NCBI GenBank assembly: GCA_017979445.1 | Contig: CM030707.1 | Coordinates: 22,450,586-22,514,585, forward strand | DNA: 64,000 bases | Direction: 5' to 3' | From: Akebia trifoliata | Taxonomy: Eukaryota; Streptophyta; Magnoliopsida; Ranunculales; Lardizabalaceae | Shown here: positions 33,001 through 45,015 of the stretch, piece by piece | Numbering within the stretch: the first letter of the stretch is position 1 | How the letters are laid out: each line of letters opens with the position of its first letter | Position numbers and translations under genes: made by a program | Notes under the pieces: generated by a model | What the model saw: only the letters and a program-made list of their open reading frames with translations | What the model was told of the DNA's origin: nothing | Database searches by the model: none

Positions 33001-36000
33001 CCTTTTGGTTGCATACTTTGGAAAGGAAAAATGTCTCATCTATCGACTTTTCATAACTATGTCAAAATGAAGGTTGGAAATGGACACCAAACTAAATTTT
33101 GCTAAGACACTTGGTGCTTGGATATGCCCTTAGCAACTAGATTTCCAGAGCTTTATGGGTTGTCTAGTAAAAAAGGGTGACCGGTGGCCTTTTTTAATTT
33201 GAGGGATGGAGACGGGTGGGCATGAAACTTTGGATTCAGAAGAAACCTGAACGATTAGGAGGTCGATTTAGTGCTTCCATTACTCGATAGCTTGGAAGGG
33301 AAGGAGTTGTGGACCGAAGTGGAAGACTTTAGAGTGTGGCTGGGTGGAAAGGAAGGGGTGTTCACTGTCTCCTCTTTCTATTCTCATCTAGTAGACTCTA
33401 ATGTGCAAACTTTTCCGGCGTCTTCGATTTGGAAGGCAAGGATACCCTCAAGAGTGACTTTTTTTGCTTGGTGTGCACCCTTGGGAAGAATTTTAACTAT
33501 GGACCAATGCATGAGACGGGGGGTAATGGGCCCAAACATTTGTCATCTATGCCTTAGGAGAGGAAACCACACGCCACGTCTTGATTCATTGCATTGAGGC
33601 AAACAAGATATGGAATCACTTTCTTCGGCTCTTTGGAGTGGTGAGTTTTATGCCAAGTTTGGTCATCAATACGTTCGAGTCTTGGGGTTCATGGGGGAGG
33701 CCGTTTCGGGATGCTAAAAGAATTTTGTGGAGAATCACCCCATTCGCAATATGTTGGGGTATTTAGTTGGAGCGAAATAAACGTACTTTTGAAGGAATAT
33801 GTGACTCAGAAGAAAACATTATATTGCTAATCTTGGGGGATTGATATTCTTTTGGTGTAAAGTATTTAAGGAGTTTAGGGGAGTGTCTTTTGGAAACCTT
33901 GTGGTTAGATGGGATCAAGTTTGTAACAATGTGAATATTTGACTTTTGTATCTCTTGTTTTGTATTGTTTCTTTTCGTCGGTCTTCTCGACCACCTTAAT
34001 GAAATGACCCTTACCGATCAAAAAAATAAAAATAAAGAAGCAACGGAGTTTAAGAGTCTGGTGAAGATGCTCGAAATTGCTAAACAGCAACCGTTCAAGT
34101 ATTTTACGGAAAGCTCTTCTCTATATAATTTGGCAATAAAAAAAGTTTATGAGCACATGTATTGAATTAAGAATTTAAGAATATTTTACTGTGTTATAGC
34201 CCCATATATATATATATATAGGGGAGCGTTCGGCTGACAATCTTAGGATGACAACGTTGGCTGACAAAATTTGTCCTATATAGCTTAAAAGTTTCGGATT
34301 GGGCTGATTTTTTGTGAGGATGATCTCTACGGTGAGGAGATCATCCTTCATCAAAAGCCCAATCTGAAACTTCTAAGTCCATCAAAAGTGGTTTACAAAT
34401 TTTCGGTAAAAAATCGACGGTTCATAATTCTAAAATAATTTTGATGGGGTTAGAAGTTTTAGATTGGTCTGGTTTTTGGTGATGGTCATCTCCTCACCAT
34501 GGAGATCATCCTCACAAAACATCGGCTCAATCCAAAATTTCTAACCCAAATAGGAAAAAAGTTGACTCCGTTTTGTTATCCTAAGATTGTCAGCGAAACA
34601 CTCCCCATATATATATGATGAAGTGACCTCAGGCTGGAACCTCATATCGCATGTCTTGACGTGAAAGTGTATGGGAACCATAGATGCCTTTCATCAAGAT
34701 ACGAGTGAAAAAGCATCTATGGTCCCTATCCACTTTCATGTCAAGAAGTGCCATATGAGGTTCCAGCTTGAGGTCACTCCAGTACGACTCATATATATAT
34801 ATCACAAACATCTCAACCACAAAAAAAAATCCAATAATAGGCTATTAAAATGATAATAAGGTGATATAATGCAACTTATTCCTAAATGAATAAGAATTGC
34901 ATCAAATTTATATACCCAGTTTTGTAATCATAAGAAAATGATGAGATATTTCATTATTCTCTTTTTGAAAGACGGTTTTGAATCCAGGACATGGTTTAAA
35001 AACTGCAAGTTAAAAGGTTTCCAATCCCTACAGAATAACCTATTATATTCTTACAGAGGAAAGACTACAAAATTGTATACCCACCTTAATTCCCACAGAT
35101 AATTAAAACAAAACATCACAAATATATTTTAGATAGAGATGAGGACCTTGTCCAACATGTTCTTGATCTCAACCAGACGACCTATGACTGGATGATCACG
35201 AACTGGGTGCCCTTCTGATTTGAGAAGAAGATAAAAGCTGATAGCTTGGCAATAAGACAACAAAAGAAGCTGCTTCACCTTCAAATAATGCATCCCTCCC
35301 TTGGTAGTGTTTTGCTCTTTTACCTTCACAAAGCAGAGAATATTTACCAAAGATGAACACCAACAGAATGCAGAGCCTCATAAAGGGATTATGTATATAG
35401 TAACTGTAAATGACAATGGTAAATGAAGGAAGACCAGGCTAGGATACCTATCTTTGTCCAGACTAAGGTCCAGAAGAGTTGGATCACACCATATAATGGG
35501 TCCTACTTAGGAGAATTGGGCCGAAAATCAAGTAGCCTTCTGATCCATACTTTCCTCAACTTTGATTATTTTCTCACAACCCAAAGGAATCTGACGGATC
35601 AAATGATTAACTTTTGCTAACACAAACCCAATTCATATTTAAATCGCCAAGGAATTAGCACAAATCTTGTGCGTGGCGTTAGCAAAATTTGGTGTGGCAA
35701 TAAAAGCTCTCTATTTTTTTTTCCTTTGGGCATTATTAGATGTGATGGATATATCGGTACATTCCAACCTGTGCACGTGGTTGAACCATACATCGTAGGC
35801 AGTTCGAATGGGGACAGCATCCTGATCTAAGACTTCCTCAATTAATAATTTCACATACAAGGAAATGACCCTTAATAAAAGGGAGAGAAGTACCTTGCTT
35901 AGAAGTGGATTAACTTTGCTTTCAAGTTGATCAAGAGCATCATTCAGTTCTGATAGCAAGCCGACTAGCTCTGGAGCAGAACTGTATAATAGAATAAATA

Positions 36001-39000
36001 AGATAACGAAAGAAATCATAAACAGTGTTATCAAGCTCTAGGAGTGGCATTGCGTTGTGAGGCCTTATCTTTGACTGTGTATCGTTTTTTTCCAAATAAA
36101 TAAATAACCTCCATCCAAATCTACCCAATTTCATTTGTTTCTACAATAACATGCACTCAAAAAAAATTTCAAGATTCCCACAATTTCAACCTTTACTATT
36201 TAATCTTCAAAATGAAGGACAAGTAAGTTTTTAAAAGGCTAAACTCCATACAAAAGAAGAATTCATAGTTAAAATAATATGCAACATGTTTCTTTTCAAT
36301 AACATTATATCAAACTATAATAAAATATAAAAGAATCAGGTATGTATATTTTCAAGAACAAAAAAGCTTAACCAATCAAAAGGTGAGCCTAGGCAAGGCG
36401 ACTGCCCATTGCCAAGGCACGCCTAAAGCTTTTGATAACCTTGATCATAGATGTATGGAATTTTTTGAATGACGTAGAAGGACAAATATATTATCACATC
36501 CTAATTTCAATAGGTATGTTAAAAAAATAACTCTAGAGTCCAAAAATCTGAAACTACAAGTTAGACAATCAACAAACAAGCTTTCCAGCATTTTTAAAGA
36601 TGTAATTGGCTAGTCAATCACTAATATAAGACTTTATATTTCATCTTGGCATCATGAGAGCAAATCATTGAACTTCTTTATGGAAATTTAATCCTAGGAA
36701 GCAGTGGTAAAGGAAGAAGTTGTTCAGATAAACGAGTAAGAGGTTTTCGGGAAATATCACACAGATGTTGCAGAGTTCTAATCATTGCCCTTAGAGAATC
36801 TGCCAGTTAGGAATGACTTATTAAGCACTAACCAGGACTAAAGGATCGACTTTATAATTCAGAGTTTTCCCCTCGAGATTGTCACAGCATTCATATGGTG
36901 ATCAAAGGAACTCCATAATAAATTTAATAGTTAAAATATTACGACGATACAATATAAAATCTTACCTATATACAACTTCCATTTGCTCCTCCCTAGACAA
37001 AGCATTCAGGTCTTTCTTAACCTCCTCGTAAGCTGTGCCTGTGTCATCTTCAGTATCTTCAACTGCATGGGGTTTTGACCGAGCTTTCACTTTTGGCAAA
37101 AGATCCTAAAAAAGAGGGGGAAATATGAATCACTATCATCAGTGAATAAAGGTCTGATTTATTATTAGTAAGCTTCTTGATAAGTTTTCTAATTTTTCAT
37201 TCATTTATTGAGATAAAATAAAAGGAATCACTTATCACGGGGCAAATATCATTTTGAACAATGTAGAAGTAAATGGATGATGTGTAACAATTACCTCTAG
37301 GGTCCGCTCCCTATCAGAACCACTTTCATCGTGGTCAATATCCTCCAGTCCAAAATCTTCCATTGAAAGAGATTTTGCCTTTTCCCTTTGCAATCTTAGC
37401 ACCTCTGCCTCCTCCTCTGCAGGGAGGTCCTCATCACTTGATTGTAGCTTTGAATTTCAACAGAATAATCAGTTAAAGTTAAACGACGAAGCGATAACAT
37501 ACATACATTATAAACTAAAACATCAGTTTGTTACAACCAATAATAAAGTAGAAAAAATAGAACTTTGGTTTCGTTCTATGTATGTTACATAAACGAAAGA
37601 ACAAAATCTATTAGAATCAACCTGAAAACTATTAAATCTCGTACCTCATAATCAACATTTTCAGCACTATAATACAAGTCCTTCCTTCTACCCCATACGG
37701 ATTTTTTTTCTTCTTCCTCCTCAGCCTCTTCATGCATGTCATCCTCGACTCCACCGATCTTTTGTTGTAAAAACTTCTGTTGCCTTGCAACTGGAGATAC
37801 AAATGCAATTAATTATTACAGTGAAAAAATGCTTTCCATGAAGCTAGAGACTTGAGATTTGATACTACTAATCATCAGAAACCATTGATGTTGACAACGA
37901 AAGAGTTACCGTAAGGTTATCAAGGACAGTATATAAGAGGAGACATTCAGTAAGTCTCAACAATGCATTCTTTGGGAAATGATATCAAAAAATGCAAATT
38001 CACTCCTTTCATGCCATGTATTGTAGCAGGCAGGCTACAGTGAAAAATATGGAAAGGTCGAATGGGGCATCCTCTGCAATGGTTAGAAGGAATGTGCAAC
38101 TTGAAGGTTCTAAAAGAGCATGATGAAGATCAAAAATGACATGGATGGAAGTTGTGATAGAAGATATTATGAACAAACTTGAATTAAGCAAAGAAATAGC
38201 CTGAGATAGAAATGGAAGAACGAGATTCATTCAACCAACCCCCAAAATTTTAGGATAAGGCTTGATGAGGACTATGGTCGGATTTGCACAGTGAAACAAA
38301 TTTTATACCTTAAGAGGCTTTCAAAATGACGCACCAAGGAACAAACATCATTGTATATACTTCATATTTTATATACCAAGAGGTACTCACATCTAAGTCG
38401 TAAAAATCAAACAGAAATTACAACTAGCTGGTAAGAACTAAGGAAACTTAATCTACTCAAATCCACATAGCTAGGTATGTGCAATCACTAGACTAACTTA
38501 GGCACGGACATGTCTACTTTCAATAACAATGACATGGTGGGGACCAAGTCCCTATTCTTTTTTATAAGTATAAATTTATTGATCAAACAAAAGGAGGCTG
38601 AGATAGCCCCCAAAGAGTGCAAAGACCAAAGAAAAAAAGAAGAGGAAAAACAAACTCATGACACAGACTCTCACACACATTACAAGGAGCACATTTCCTC
38701 CCATCTGAACACAAAGTCCTTGCAGAAAGCTTACACCAGTGGAAAAAAGTAACCTCAAGATGTCCAAGGTCACCTCATGAAGCAATTTCTCAACTCCATA
38801 ACAAGCTCTTCTATTCCCCCTTCCTAAGCCCCCAAAAAGTGCAAAAGGGAGGATGGACCATAACCGAGTTTGGAAATACTCACTATTCCTCTCCCTGGAA
38901 AAAACATTGTAACCCACCCTTGGAACAATGGCATAACTATGTTTGGAAGACTCACTCCACTTGGAATAGGAGGAGGAAATGAATCCAAGTTTTAGAAACA

Positions 39001-41633
39001 AGGGGACAAGAATCAGTTTCCTAACTCTTTGCTTGCCTTACTGGGGAAATAAAAAAATTTGGCATAGACAAGCCCCACATATCAAGTTTTCTAAGGTAAG
39101 ATTTTTTTTTTTTTTTTTTGATGAGATTAAAAAACTGTAAGATTTCTATCAAGAAAAGCCAACCATTGAAAAATATATTTTGGAAGGAACAAGATGTGAC
39201 CAAATGGATGCCTCCAGGAATACAATGTTGAACTAGGGCAACAAAGCTTTATGAAATGAGCACTCTGAAAAGACTCTTTCCTCATTCTCACTCCATTCTC
39301 TTCTATCTTCCTCAACCAACACAGTGTGTTAGAGTTAATGGTTTCCAAAAGATTTGCCACTACATTGACCTCCCAATCGTTGATGTTCCTCATGAACCCA
39401 AACCCAAGTTTGTTCGCTCCCATTACGAATCAGACACTCTTCCACCGTTTTGTACTTATACAAAGACAATGCCTAAAGGGGAGGAAACTGTGATGATAAT
39501 GGTGATCCTCCACACCACCTATCTTCCCCAAAACGAGCCTTATTCCCTCTCCCTGATCCCCAAACCTCCATTTTTTTTTTTTTTGCGCACATACAAGTTC
39601 CCACTTGAGCAAGTGGTACTTTCTATTGTCCTCCCTATAGATCCACAATGTTAGGAAGGGATACCCTTACTAACAACTAAAGTTTCAAAATTTGATAATC
39701 AACATTACAATACAATAAGAAGACTATGGTGCTGTTTGTTAAACTGAACAAATAAGTGCTGAATGATTATAATTGTTGAAACTGTATAAGCGCTGAATTT
39801 AAGTGCTGAAATTGTTGTTTGTTTACCGATCTGAATTGTGCTGAACTGATTCAAATTAAGCGCTGTAATCACATAAATATGTTTGTTACTTAATGCTAAA
39901 AACTAATAAATTGACTATATTACCATTTTCAACAGTTGTATGTTTAAGGGGAAATTATTAATAAAATCCATAAATAAAAATTATTTATTAAAAAAATACT
40001 AAATTTAATGAAATTCGTTTTGGGAACCTAGCCGAACAAATTCTCTCTCCTCCACATCATTTAAAAAGTAAATTTTAATTTTTTTTAATTCAAATTAAAG
40101 AGAGAGAATATTAAATATAAATATTTCGTTAAATATTAAATATTAAATATTCCAAAAAAAATAAAAAGAAAAGAAAGAGGAAATTTCTCTCTAATTTGAA
40201 TTAATATTATTTTTTTCATTTGAATTAATATTATTTAAATACGTAGATGAGAGAGATAATATTGGTGTGGGTTGCCTTATTAATTTGTTGGGTGCTTATA
40301 TCATTATCCATAAGACATAAGAGGTAATATCATTTCAAGTATAAGGGCATACTTGTCCGTGTTGAAAAAGACCGGTGCTTACCGCTTCAGCAAAAAAATT
40401 AAGTGATCCAACTTCACTTAATCCTTTTCACTTATTTTTCAGCAATAAGTGCTGAAAATGTGGAGTAAACAAACGTGCTAATTGCTGAAGCTGAATTGCA
40501 TTCAGCATTAAGTGCTGAAATCGGCGTTAAACAAACACCCCCTATATGATTCAGTTGATTCCAAAGTCAACACAAACAGGAATAATGTAGTAGCATTATG
40601 GAGAAAGGGGTCCTTGCATGTTATCTTTACATGATAAAAGGACTTGAAATCATTTTTAATAAATCATTTTATTCATTAAAAAAGGCCTTGAAAAAAAAAA
40701 GCCTATGTAAAATTAAAGGACCTAGCAAAAATGTGCTTCCTCATTAAAAGAAAAAAAATGTTGTAGCAGACAAATGCAATGTCATTATCTTGCTAAAAAA
40801 CAAAATCTTAAATGAATGACTACATTTACATATTTGTGATATTTGTGCAATAACGACTCATCAAACAGGGGATTGATTTCTCAACTAAAACCCGTCAACA
40901 ATGTGATCATTCAACTGGGTCCATCAATATTTCTATAGAAAATTCAACAATCATCAGTAGTAGATATATATGAACCATCGAATAAATTAAAAGTATATAA
41001 AATCCAAACATTATTACAGGTTCATAATGTCAGTCGGAATAACTAAGATAAGAAGTTCAAATTAGCAATTTTTATTACTTTTTGCAGCAAGACCAGTAAG
41101 TTGAGCATCATCACCAATCTCGTCATCATCATCATTGTCATTGGCATCCTCATCCTCATCAAAATCCTGTATGGAGTATAAAATCATGAATTAGTTCGCC
41201 GGCGTGGGGGGCCAAACCCAAACACAGAATCTCGCACGCACTCATGTGCGGAGGCAAACAAGGCACCTCTTCTACACAACTGACCTCAAAATCAAACACT
41301 GGTTGCTCGTTATCTTCGTCTGAAGCACCGAGATTGCCTTCAACATCAAGTGGAATTATATCCCTCTGTTTATGAACTGCAATCACACAAGAAGAACAAC
41401 ACAAAGCATCGTTTTTTTTTAAACTGAAATATTAAATTAGGGTTTTTAAACTTTGTGAAATTGGATAGAACAACAACACACAGTAGTGAAGGTGAAGAAC
41501 ACAAATCAAATGGATGGAAGAAATTACAGGCATCGATTTCGTCGTCCATGTTTTCCTCCACAAAATCCTCATCTCGGGTTCGCCTCTTAGGGTTTCGGGT
41601 GTCTTTCTTCTGCCTTTTGCCTACCTTGCCCAT
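27004..41633 (-). CDS. UTP3: SAS10/UTP3 small-subunit processome protein (16 exons, 689 aa)
   Basis: Nucleolar U3 snoRNP/SSU-processome component needed for 18S rRNA processing; the Arabidopsis homologue is, from memory, THAL/EMB2777. Exons, 5' to 3': 41633-41528, 41376-41285, 41166-41079, 37790-37645, 37447-37295, 37105-36966, 35981-35894, 35323-35147, 28955-28782, 28677-28594, 28491-28349, 28260-28119, 27906-27638, 27507-27441, 27296-27228, 27135-27004. All borders are AG/GT and the 2070 nt frame is unbroken. The Sas10/Utp3/C1D domain spans about residues 235-345, with [14 protein letters not shown] and [20 protein letters not shown]. Acidic stretches occur at 66-95 ([14 protein letters not shown]) and 155-195. 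The C-terminal Sas10 domain ends with [20 protein letters not shown] and RSIRFKS. Intron 3 (3.3 kb) and intron 8 (6.2 kb) are swollen by transposons. The start is the first ATG after a CT-rich leader. It appears intact. Confidence 0.96.
29493..30040. mobile_element. MITE-like element in UTP3 intron 8
   Basis: The left end has GGAGCGTCTCCAACAATGCT, a motif often seen at plant MITE ends. The core 29660-29990 is clearly homologous, in reverse orientation, to 50625-50930 (shared strings include GTGTTGGATTGCCAATGTGA and CATCCATTTTCAACACCTTG). The right end is uncertain. Non-coding. Confidence 0.55.
30077..34040 (+). mobile_element. Nearly full-length but broken L1-type LINE, antisense in UTP3 intron 8
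   Basis: In order on the plus strand: a piece of ORF1-like sequence ([20 protein letters not shown], about 30189), endonuclease start MSWNVRGLN (about 30388), GGDFNV and SDHCPI (30790-31080), reverse transcriptase blocks LIPKTHG and DLRPISLVG (about 31860), [13 protein letters not shown] (about 32050), the FADD catalytic box (32374), and the C-terminal [14 protein letters not shown] and CHLC segment (33430-33580). It ends CTTACCGATCAAAAAAATAA with an A-rich tail. Several stops and frame shifts (TAG at 30482, others in reverse transcriptase) make it inactive. It lies opposite to the host gene. A target duplication was not found. Confidence 0.88.
34221..34606. mobile_element. Fold-back element D in a TA microsatellite (UTP3 intron 8)
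   Basis: Flanked by TA runs. The left end GGGGAGCGTTCGGCTGACAA and the right end, read back as GGGGAGTGTTTCGCTGACAA, continue to TCTTAGGAT. The core has two consecutive hairpins of the same GGATTGGGCTGATTTTTTGT family found in elements A-C at 12.9-14.1 kb. No coding content. Confidence 0.85.
34623..34777. mobile_element. Compact fold-back element with about 75 bp arms (UTP3 intron 8)
   Basis: GTGACCTCAGGCTGGAACCT at the left is mirrored by GTGACCTCAAGCTGGAACCT at the right, and matching continues to the centre (CCATAGATGC on both arms). It sits between TA runs, directly beside fold-back element D, but has unrelated sequence. The whole is close to a perfect hairpin. Confidence 0.85.
38545..39650 (-). 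mobile_element. L1 LINE fragment in UTP3 intron 3
   Basis: Minus-strand pieces read [19 protein letters not shown] and [19 protein letters not shown] (39127-39423), then, after a shift, [19 protein letters not shown] (38576-39001). This is the order of the C-terminal ORF2 part of plant L1 elements. Frames are broken. It is in the same orientation as UTP3. A further short retro-insertion lies inside it (39096-39145). Confidence 0.7.
39096..39145 (-). mobile_element. Ultra-short retro-insertion nested in the intronic L1
   Basis: GTAAGATTT at 39096-39104 is repeated at 39137-39145. The insert, read on the minus strand, is AGTTTTTTAATCTCATC followed by about 15 A, which looks like the very end of an L1 or SINE with its tail. 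Confidence 0.6.
39728..40542. mobile_element. hAT-like MITE in UTP3 intron 3, about 815 bp
   Basis: The left end GGTGCTGTTTGTTAAACTGA and the right end GGCGTTAAACAAACACCCCC form imperfect inverted termini. AAGTGCTGAA-like and CGCTGAA motifs are clustered near both ends (for example around 39755, 39790, 40440 and 40510), like the subterminal transposase sites of hAT elements. No transposase is encoded. An 8 bp target duplication is not obvious. Confidence 0.65.
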
Positions 41634-41832
41634 GTCTTAGAAGCTTGAAAGGTGCAGGTTATAGAGCTATGGAAAGAGAGAGAAAGAGAGATCTGAATTC
41701 AAAAACTGATGAATTACAGATATAGAGAACTGTAAAAAATTTAAAAAAATAAATAAAAAGGAATAATGTTATTTTGATTATTTCGTGATCTTCAGGCTTC
41801 GCTCTCGTTACTCTTTTCTGGTTTCCCTCCTA

Positions 41833-41841
41833 AAACCCTAA
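41833..41841. promoter_or_regulatory. Telo-box (AAACCCTAA) upstream of UTP3
   Basis: AAACCCTAA lies about 200 bases upstream of the UTP3 start codon. Telo-boxes are known to be enriched in plant promoters of ribosomal-protein and ribosome-biogenesis genes, which fits UTP3. No nearby site II (TGGGCY) motif was seen. Confidence 0.5.
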
Positions 41842-42880
41842 CCATGTGTCAAAGCCCTAAATAACTGACCACTTAAAAGACCCATTTCTCCCTGACTTTT
41901 AACGTAATTAACCAAGGTTTTTAAAGATCTGATATTAGCACCCCAACTTTTACTTACTACACCCATATTAAAAATAAAGAAAATAAGTGAGCCATGAAGA
42001 ATAAGTAGAAGTTTTTTTCTTGCTACTTTCTTGTTTTTGGATTTCAGATTTTAATTTGAGCCTAATCATAATTATAAACCACTACTGTAATTGTTTGAAA
42101 TGACTCTTATAATATTTTGTAATGTTGAGATAATAATTTACAACATTTGCCATCATGAATGACAAATGGAGAATGGGAGGGGTTTCTTTTAATTCACTCT
42201 TCATTTCACAACAATGATATATGAATTTTGGATATTTCGAGAAACTATTGAAAAAACAAATAGATGAAAAAAAATATCTAGATCACATTTCTGTGAAGAA
42301 TTCACAATTTTTTATTCTTAAGTTCAACATTTTTATTGTCGAGTTCACCACCTTTTTATTATCAACAACTTTAAAAAATAGAGCTTTTATTCCACACCAA
42401 CTATTGCTAATATCACCCAAGATTTCTACTAATTCTTTGGTGATTTATATACGAATTGGGATATTCTAAAAATGTGGTTAATTAACTTACTTTCAAAATA
42501 AATATAGCTCCAATAATTATTTTATTCTAAGAAACCCTCATCTTTGTATAAAATTAGGACTTTAATACGAAAAAATATTCTATGCTCTTTCCTCTTCGTA
42601 AAGAGAGTTTTTGTTTTTCCCCCACTAGGCAAGCCATATTAGAAGGTCAACAATTAGTGGGTTTAGGTTGGTTTTGAATTGCTGAACACTTTTCTACATG
42701 ATGAGAAGATAGAGAGATTGTGTAAGAAACCCCAACCTCAAGAGAGAGAGAGAGATATGTGAGAATAAGAAACTTACCGAGAAGATGACTCCGCTAATGA
42801 AAATGGTCAAGAAATCGTCGGTGAAAATGACTCCACGTTTTCGTTCTTACAACTCCAAAACAAAAACTGTGTGGATTGTG
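41842..42880. other. Intergenic DNA upstream of UTP3
   Basis: Contains an end-piece of the dispersed repeat at about 41933 (TATTAGCACCCCAACTTTTA), AT-rich DNA, and a short GA run at 42738-42751. A plus-strand frame begins at 42785 but merges into the organelle-like stretch and is not convincing as a gene. Confidence 0.5.
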
Positions 42881-43830
42881 GAGAGAAGAGGCGTGAGAAA
42901 ACCCCTCAAAAACAATAGAGAGGCGGGCAGAGAGCCAGCTAAGCCATATTTACCGAGTGGAATGAATGTATGTGGATTGGACGGCGGATCAGGGCAAGTT
43001 AAAGAGCATGTGAAAGCAGAACTAGTACAAAGACCCATAAGAGGGCTTGAACTAGCGAGATAGGCTCAAAAATAGGCAATTGAATTGAGAAGGTTTTCCG
43101 CAGTTGACCGGGAAGGGCTAGCAGAAGAGGGAAGGGCTGGAGGGCAGATTCCACCGATAAAAGAAGCCAGGCCACATAAGACTCTCTAGGAATGGACAGA
43201 AGAGGCTACGGGATTCGCACACTAGCAGGGCCAATCAGCGAGACTTTTACAAAAAGACTAAACAAAGAATTGACTGAATAGGACACGAGCGGGTACTTTC
43301 AAGCCTATGTGACCAATGCACTTATGCTGCCTTCACTCAAAGGAAAGCACTTTCAAAGAAGCAAGGGATGAAGGGTCAATGTAATATGAGCTGAAATCGA
43401 TTCACTAAGCTAGCTTAACTCTTGAACTACTTGAACTAGAGGAGCGGTACGAGCTACTAATAGGCTTACTACAAAAGAAAGAAAGGCTATTTGAGATCCT
43501 TTTTCAAGGCTCAAGTACTCTAACCCATGAGACTGATTAAGGAAGACCAATTAAGGAAGGGTGGTCGTAGATTAGATATCTATTAACTGCTTGCCAACCT
43601 ATCCCGGATCAGTTGGCCAAGTAGAAATACCTATACTAATTGCGACAGGAGAAACCGATAGAGTTGAACAGACAGCCAACAGCTCGCGATTAAGAGATTT
43701 TCAAGTTTAAAGACAAGCAAATGCAAGAGATAGGGGAAAAAGGACAGATGGTGCACATATTGACTTATTTTATTGCTGCCTATCGACCTCAGCTCCTATG
43801 CTTGCTGCCTGCTTATTTGTTTTAAAATAT
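42880..43830. other. Probable nuclear insertion of mitochondrial DNA (NUMT)
   Basis: This block is more GC-balanced than its surroundings, lacks A/T runs, and has the purine-rich texture of plant mitochondrial intergenic DNA (for example GGGAAGGGCTAGCAGAAGAG and GAAGACCAATTAAGGAAGGG). It ends abruptly at about 43830, where AT-rich nuclear DNA resumes. No mitochondrial gene was recognised, so the call rests on composition and style alone. Confidence 0.45.
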
Positions 43831-44816
43831 GATATTTTAAAGTATTTAATAATGGAGTTGTTATTGCCACATCAATTAATAAAATTATATGTGCCACACC
43901 AATAAAAATGAATGTGCACACCATTTATTTAAAAAACAAATGTGCATATTATTTTTTATTACACGCCAATGCTCTAGGACAAAAAAATCTAAGATGAAGT
44001 GAATATCTGTAGAAGTATTGCCCAAACGATGAAGTGAAAATCTCAGCTAAGTGACATCAAACCCCGTCAAGTCAACAAGCGGCTCTGCAGTAAGAGTCTC
44101 ATCAATTTTATTTTTAACTAATAAAGTAATGAGAAACAGTGCAATGAAATAGATATTTCATTGCATCCATTTTTCTCTTACATAAGTCATCAAAGACCAT
44201 TGATGCCTTCTAAACCAACATATATTCAAGTAAAAAACATTTCCCATAGATTTAAGTAAGTGACTACTTAAATCTCTAGTGATTGAAATGAAAATTGGAA
44301 ATGAAAACTAAAAATAAAAATTTGCATGAGTTGTTCTTACAAAAAAAAAAAAAAAAAATTATCTCGAAGTAACCTAGTTCTCAAATCATAAGAGAGAGAG
44401 AGAGAGAGATGGAAATGCAAGATCTTGCAAATTTAAACCCTAAACCTCAATCCCAAAATGCCCAAAATACAACAAGACATCAATGCTTGGAAACTCCATC
44501 CCTTACTGAGGCTCTAGCCATAGAAGGGCACACTTCTAGGTGAATTTTCGATTCTCTAGCAACCTAGTTCTTCTTGGAGATCCTTTCATTGCCTAAACGA
44601 TTAGTTTCTAAGAAATCGAATCCGATGACAATCTCTTCTACACTTATATGGACATTGGGAATCTCGGATCTAGAATTAATGATTCCTATACTAGAGAAAA
44701 CAGGACTATAGATCTTTGGATCAACTATGGTGGTGGCATCAATGGAGGGTATGGTGGAGGTGTACCGTGCACAAGAGAGAGAGAGAGAGTGCCGCATTCA
44801 GCTTGTTTTTCTCTTA
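43831..44816. other. Gene-free stretch, unclassified
   Basis: Short repeated pieces (GTTGTTATTGCCACATCAAT) near 43857 recall the dispersed repeat. GA microsatellites lie at 44391-44409 and 44775-44790. Bases 44530-44770 have a codon-like look but no frame that I could assign. Confidence 0.4.
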
Positions 44817-45015
44817 CACTGTGTTTGGATTGAGGGAAGGGGAGGGAAGAGAAACTCATTAAGGGAAGGGAAGGGAAGGGAAGGGAAGGGAAGATTCTCT
44901 TCACCCTGTTTGGATTGAAAGAGAAGAGAAAAGAAAAAGTCAACTTTCTTCTGTTTGGTTAGGATTCATAAGAGAAGAGAAGAGAAATTATTATTGTCAA
45001 ATGACTATTATACCC
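44817..45015 (+). mobile_element. Purine-rich MITE, copy 1 (CACTGTGTTTGGATTGAGGG)
   Basis: Starts CACTGTGTTTGGATTGAGGG, followed by GGGAAGGGAA runs, a second CCTGTTTGGATTG and AGAGAAGAGAAA, ending near TACCCTTCA. A second copy lies inverted at 50155-50392. Confidence 0.6.

Noticed and set aside
30077..33766. Separate host genes for the several frames between 30 and 33.8 kb
   Set aside because: All are consecutive broken pieces of one L1 LINE.
42785..43063. 92-codon frame as a gene
   Set aside because: It crosses into the mitochondrial-like block, and its composition changes midway.
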